64,000 nt of DNA from Cyclina sinensis (lineage: Eukaryota; Mollusca; Bivalvia; Venerida; Veneridae): positions 27,692,304-27,756,303 of the forward strand of contig JAAONU010000004.1 of assembly GCA_012932295.1 (NCBI GenBank), given 5' to 3'. Below, piece by piece: positions 60,267-64,000 of this stretch. How positions within the stretch are numbered: the first letter of the stretch is position 1; each line of letters begins with the position of its first letter. Both the position numbers and the translations under genes were made by a program. The notes under the pieces are model-generated. The model saw nothing but the letters and a program-made list of their open reading frames with translations, ran no database searches and had not been told where the DNA came from.

Positions 60267-60548
60267 AGCCACCACCACCAACCCTAACGAGTGACCAGCA
60301 CCCCCTACGAGGGACCTACTTTCCAATAGGAATGCACTTATAAGCTGTTGTATCTACGCAAATATGAGCGAAATAGTATTTTTTTCTCCTCATTTTACAG
60401 AAAATTGATAAATGTATAATATGAATAAGTCTTTAAAAGTTTCTTTTATGATCAAGCTTTCTTGCTTTTTATAGATTATTTATGCATATTTTGGTAAATT
60501 ATTTTGAGTTGAAATTCACCATTTTGTATATAATTGTTACATTTTAAG

Positions 60549-62052
60549 GCCTGCACGTCAAGGAATGATGATAACATCTACGTCCCGTCACCAGGTGACC
60601 GCTATGACCAGGGTTTTATGATGAATGTTGCGGTAACCGTGAAGGGGTCACCAAAGGAACGCAGAAAAGTCTTTGATGTTAGAGACACCGAAGACTGGGT
60701 ACACAGTTACGACTTGACGGATGCCAATGACATATATAAAGATTGGAAAAGAGGTATGAAGAATGGTCAGTGGTCCAGTGATAAAGCGCTGGACTGGTAA
60801 TCAAGGGGTCGCGAATTCGATCAGCGGGTCTTGCACTAACATAAGTGTCTTTAGGATGAGACGTTAAACCCTGGCACCACAAATCAGTGCTATACACTGG
60901 ACATGGAAAACACGAGGACTGTCTCTGGAATGTGATGCTTCTATTTATCTTGTACTAGCCCCGACAACCTAAAATTACTAAACTCTTCAAGGGCCGTGTG
61001 TCATATCGACGACTCATAACGACGATAAATGAACATAAACAAATATCAAAAATAGATATGAAGGATGCATTTGAATGACTGAACCTGATAAATAAATTAA
61101 TATGGCATCGGCCGGTCTTTATTCGACAATATGAGAGTTCGATCTAAATACAGTTTTACCTAATTTATACTGTCCCGTTTGGGTAGCAGTTTGCTTTTGC
61201 GCTTAATTACCATTGAAAGTTAAAGACTAAAAGCTTTTTTGTGGTTCTTGTACAGATCCCGACGAGTGGCATCCGGAGATAATGGATATGTTAGCTGGTT
61301 TGCAGACTTCTGACAATGATGCGTCTGGGGGAACCAGCGAAGAAGACGCTGGCGGAAGTGGTGATTCTAGGCCTCTGCCACAATCAGCCTTTGACGGTGT
61401 GCCAATCAAATGCCCTAACGATTTCCTAATTATGTACCCAGTAATGTCAGGTCGGTGTTTTAAACAGCGTTTACTAATTGTTTTAGAATTGTAACATACA
61501 TTCTGTTAAAAGTCTTTCATGTACTATCTAACAAGTCTATAGGTTTTATTCATTCGTAAAACCAAAAATTAAAATTTTTATGTACCTTCAAAATAGCACC
61601 GTCTTTTTTTAAATTGACATTTTGTTTTAATGGCATCGTTTCTCATAACCGATTCAGACCGATCAAATTCAAACGAAACTTATTATTGTAAAACTACCAA
61701 CATCGTCAGCCAATGTATAGAATCCTCGCAAGAGTAACAGGTAAAAACCTGTAAAAGAAGTAAAGAACTCAATACTGAAGCAAATCAACAGACGTGTCCT
61801 TATGATAAGTTGGAATTTCATCGATTTTAGATTTGTATTGGTGATTTTTGTTTAGAAAGCTGACAGGAGTGTATTTAGATAATGCTCTTATCAACAGGTA
61901 ATTTCGCATTCCGGAACTCAACTAACAGCTCTTACTTCTTCCAGTTCCTACATAAAGGAAACAATTTGAAACAGCTGCTTGGAGGATGTAACCTGCTACA
62001 GTTCCTTACGTATGCCATGACAAGAGCAGATTTGAGTACACGCGCGATTTAG
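60549..62052 (+). pseudogene. Partial caspase duplicate, exons 3'-5', truncated
   Basis: Three exons equivalent to caspase exons 3-5: 60549-60753 (205 nt, frame and splice sites intact), 61256-61450 (195 nt, intact) and 61898-62052. The active-site motif would read (Q)ACTS instead of (Q)ACRS. In the last exon a 4-nt deletion ('ccttacgtatgcc' versus 'ccttacttacgtatgcc') shifts the frame and stops at TAG 62050, after FRNS and the first small-subunit helix. Further single-base deletions and a 12-nt length difference follow, so the C-terminal extension cannot be read through. No exons for the catalytic-His half occur between the two copies. It could still be used as an alternative 3' end of the intact gene by skipping: phases match, giving 329 residues. 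No sequence evidence shows that it is. Confidence 0.85.
60781..61062 (+). mobile_element. tRNA-derived SINE, family 1 (duplicated copy)
   Basis: Orthologous position to 51681-51965 within the segmental duplication, with independent point changes ('ggtaatcaaggggtcg', 'ctgtctctggaatgtgatgc'). Confidence 0.88.
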
Positions 62053-62488
62053 ACGCACTTCTAAAGAAAACTTAAAAATAGCAGCTAGGGATAAAGGCTT
62101 CGACCCATTGCGTCCGTTCAAAAATATGCTATATGGAAATGTTAAGTACTTAAGTATGGGAGAAAACCAAGATTTGTTAGTTCGTATTATTGGTATGTCT
62201 CATGAAAGCAGTCTTAGGGGTGATTCAACAAGAGTAGAACCGTATTTAAGAAGTGTGATAGAAACGCTAAAAGATCAACAGATGATAGATATTCTGGAAG
62301 TTATACTGCCTTTAAGATGTCAGCTTGTGTAGTTCATAGGCTTACAGACAATATCATATTCCAAGTTAAAACATTGAACACACCCATGGAAAAACTGAAA
62401 GGTGATTTACAGCGAAAAGAAACAACCGTTTGAATAGAACATTCAACATGTTGTAACGACAACTCTGAACTACATTCAGCATAATAAA
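62053..62488 (+). pseudogene. Decayed remainder of caspase exon 5 in copy 2
   Basis: Sequence homologous to the C-terminal extension ('ccgttcaaaaatatgctata', 'gatagatattctggaagtta') continues out of frame to a stop-equivalent at about 62430 and an AATAAA at 62483-62488. It holds 1-nt deletions relative to the intact gene and a 12-nt stretch 'ataaaggcttcg' that copy 1 lacks. Confidence 0.8.
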
Positions 62489-62990
62489 TCCTGCTTCTTA
62501 TTTTTACATACGTAGTGTATGTGTTAGCATGACTTATTTCTCTGAGTGTAAGACCATGAAATCGATATTTTTCATGGTGCAATTGATACTATGCTATTGA
62601 CATTTTATATAGAAACATTATTGTCAAACTTTACGTGTAAAAAATCTTATTAATCATAAATTTATATTTGAAAAGAAATGTCAGTAAGTTTGTGGACTAT
62701 TTTTATTATCTTTATTTTATTATAAATGTTATTACAATGACTACAGGTATGTATTCAACATCATTCTTTTGTTGTTGTAAAGGTGATAAACTGACAACAA
62801 CTAGTTAAATGAATGAAAGGCAAACTGCAAAAATGAACTTGTAGCTCACCTGTAAATATGTGTATTAGAAAAAATGCGAATATTATCTCGTTTTAGCTGA
62901 TTGGGAATAACTTACTCTACTGATGTATATAACCCATCAAGAGTGCATGTTAAAATGTATGAAAATCTTGAATCTTGACGATTCTGGTTT

Positions 62991-64000
62991 TTTGTTTTTT
63001 GTTTTTTTTTTTAAACAGAAAAAGACGAAATATTTTCATTTTTTTTCCAGAAAATAGATATTTATGCTGTTTTGAGGTACATTTTTTGTAATCATACTTT
63101 TAAAAGTTTAAACTGACCAAGAACTACTGAAAATGCAAATTGCCAACCATCCGTTTATAGAATTTGAAGTATATCAGAATACATATGTGAAATTTTGTTA
63201 AGTTACCAGTTCTTTTAGGCAACACATAGGCGCCGCTAAAATCAGGTATATTTTTGCCGTTTTGTTACACTCGGGACATATTCCCTTATGTTATAAATTT
63301 TAAAACAGTTGTAAAACATGAAAGAACAGTTAATGTCAATATTTATCAGACGAAATACAAACAGATTAGCTAATTCATATTTTTTGGTGATCTACTGTGG
63401 ATAAATGTTCCGGAAACAGCACTTAACATGTCAGAATATCAAACTGTAATGTTGATTATAATAATTTTTTATCAAAAATATTTTAAACTAATCTGTTATA
63501 ATTCTATTAGCACATATTTTTACCAAAACATATACCTGATGAATTTTCATATTAACTCATTATTAAAACAAGAATTATGAAAAAAATAAAACATTTTCAA
63601 AAAAGTTTTAACAAACATTTAGCTCAACTTGAGCTTCTTTTATATACAAACAAAGGAATTGTTACACTTGGGACATAATAATGCATTTTACGATACGAAC
63701 ACTGTTTGATTCTTTAACAATTCAAACTGTCTTGACATTTCTTAATGTTTGCTTTACTTTTGTAAATTTAAATCAACATAATTGGATAGGCTGTAAAGAC
63801 ATTCTAGCCAAAAGACTACACCCAAACTTGATCAAACATTTAAATTTAACACAAACTATAAATACAATTTTGTATTAAGTAACACAAAACTTTCACATTG
63901 TCAGTATATCAGTAGCACTAAATTATCTCAACGGTAGGTCATCCACACCCCTCATTGTACCTTAGAGTGCTAAAGATTGAAGCTCACAGATTAACTTGGT
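62991..64000. other. No gene seen
   Basis: AT-rich DNA beyond the duplication. Two 'gttacact.gggacata' motifs (63263, 63661) hint at a short dispersed or internal repeat. Nothing else recognised. Confidence 0.5.

Larger units (their letters stand above)
59567..62990 (+). repeat. Segmental duplication, copy 2
   Basis: Direct repeat of 50431-53880, offset about 9.1 kb. The left junction is sharp: shared sequence begins at 'gaactaccatttct' after unrelated DNA, inside what is intron 2 of the intact gene. This explains why exons 1-2 are missing. Confidence 0.95.

Noticed and set aside
60549..62432. Second complete caspase gene
   Set aside because: No exons for the catalytic-His half lie between the copies, and the last exon is frameshifted, so it cannot encode a full enzyme by itself.

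Overview
The window looks like AT-rich nuclear DNA from an animal, most likely a bivalve mollusc. It has small exons with GT-AG introns, no operons, and many interspersed repeats: tRNA-derived SINEs with target-site duplications, MITEs, and hairpin-ended elements with internal tandem repeats of the 'ctcacctgagc ... ggccctcttgttt' kind that I associate with bivalve genomes. The organism call is inference; the repeats and exons are read directly. All coordinates and splice sites were counted by hand, and there is no transcript support.

Region 1 (about 1.9-34 kb, plus strand) holds the C-terminal part of a PTPN3/PTPN4-type non-receptor tyrosine phosphatase. An exon of about 2.1 kb (9872-11965) encodes a disordered, Ser/Arg/Lys-rich segment. 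Twelve small exons (17685-30061) follow and encode the PDZ domain and a complete PTP domain with [17 protein letters not shown] and QTPNQY motifs. Every splice phase agrees. The FERM domain expected in this family is not in the window. An 837-bp reading frame at 1884-2720 could be an upstream or alternative first coding exon. The most striking feature is a pair of tandem 70-nt exons (20250-20319 and 20396-20465) that encode alternative versions of the same 23-residue end of the PDZ domain. They look mutually exclusive.

Region 2 (about 30-49 kb) has no convincing gene. It contains a probable long 3' UTR, a 49-bp minisatellite, two opposed copies of a terminal-inverted-repeat element (37657-38300 and 39970-40485), a 117-bp MITE with a 10-bp target-site duplication inside one of them, SINEs, and two tandem arrays that reverse orientation (45.9-47.5 kb and 47.7-49.0 kb).

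Region 3 (about 49-63 kb, plus strand) holds a five-exon caspase gene (49090-53332, 454 residues). It has catalytic His88 and Cys147 (QACRS), an unusually long linker between the large and small subunits, and a C-terminal extension of about 90 residues. A block of about 3.4 kb carrying exons 3-5 is duplicated about 9.1 kb downstream (59567-62990). That copy has no exons for the N-terminal half with the catalytic His, reads QACTS, and has a 4-nt deletion that truncates the small subunit. It is a partial pseudogene, or possibly an alternative set of 3' exons. MITEs, including a pogo/mariner-like element at 56104-56926, fill the space between the two copies.
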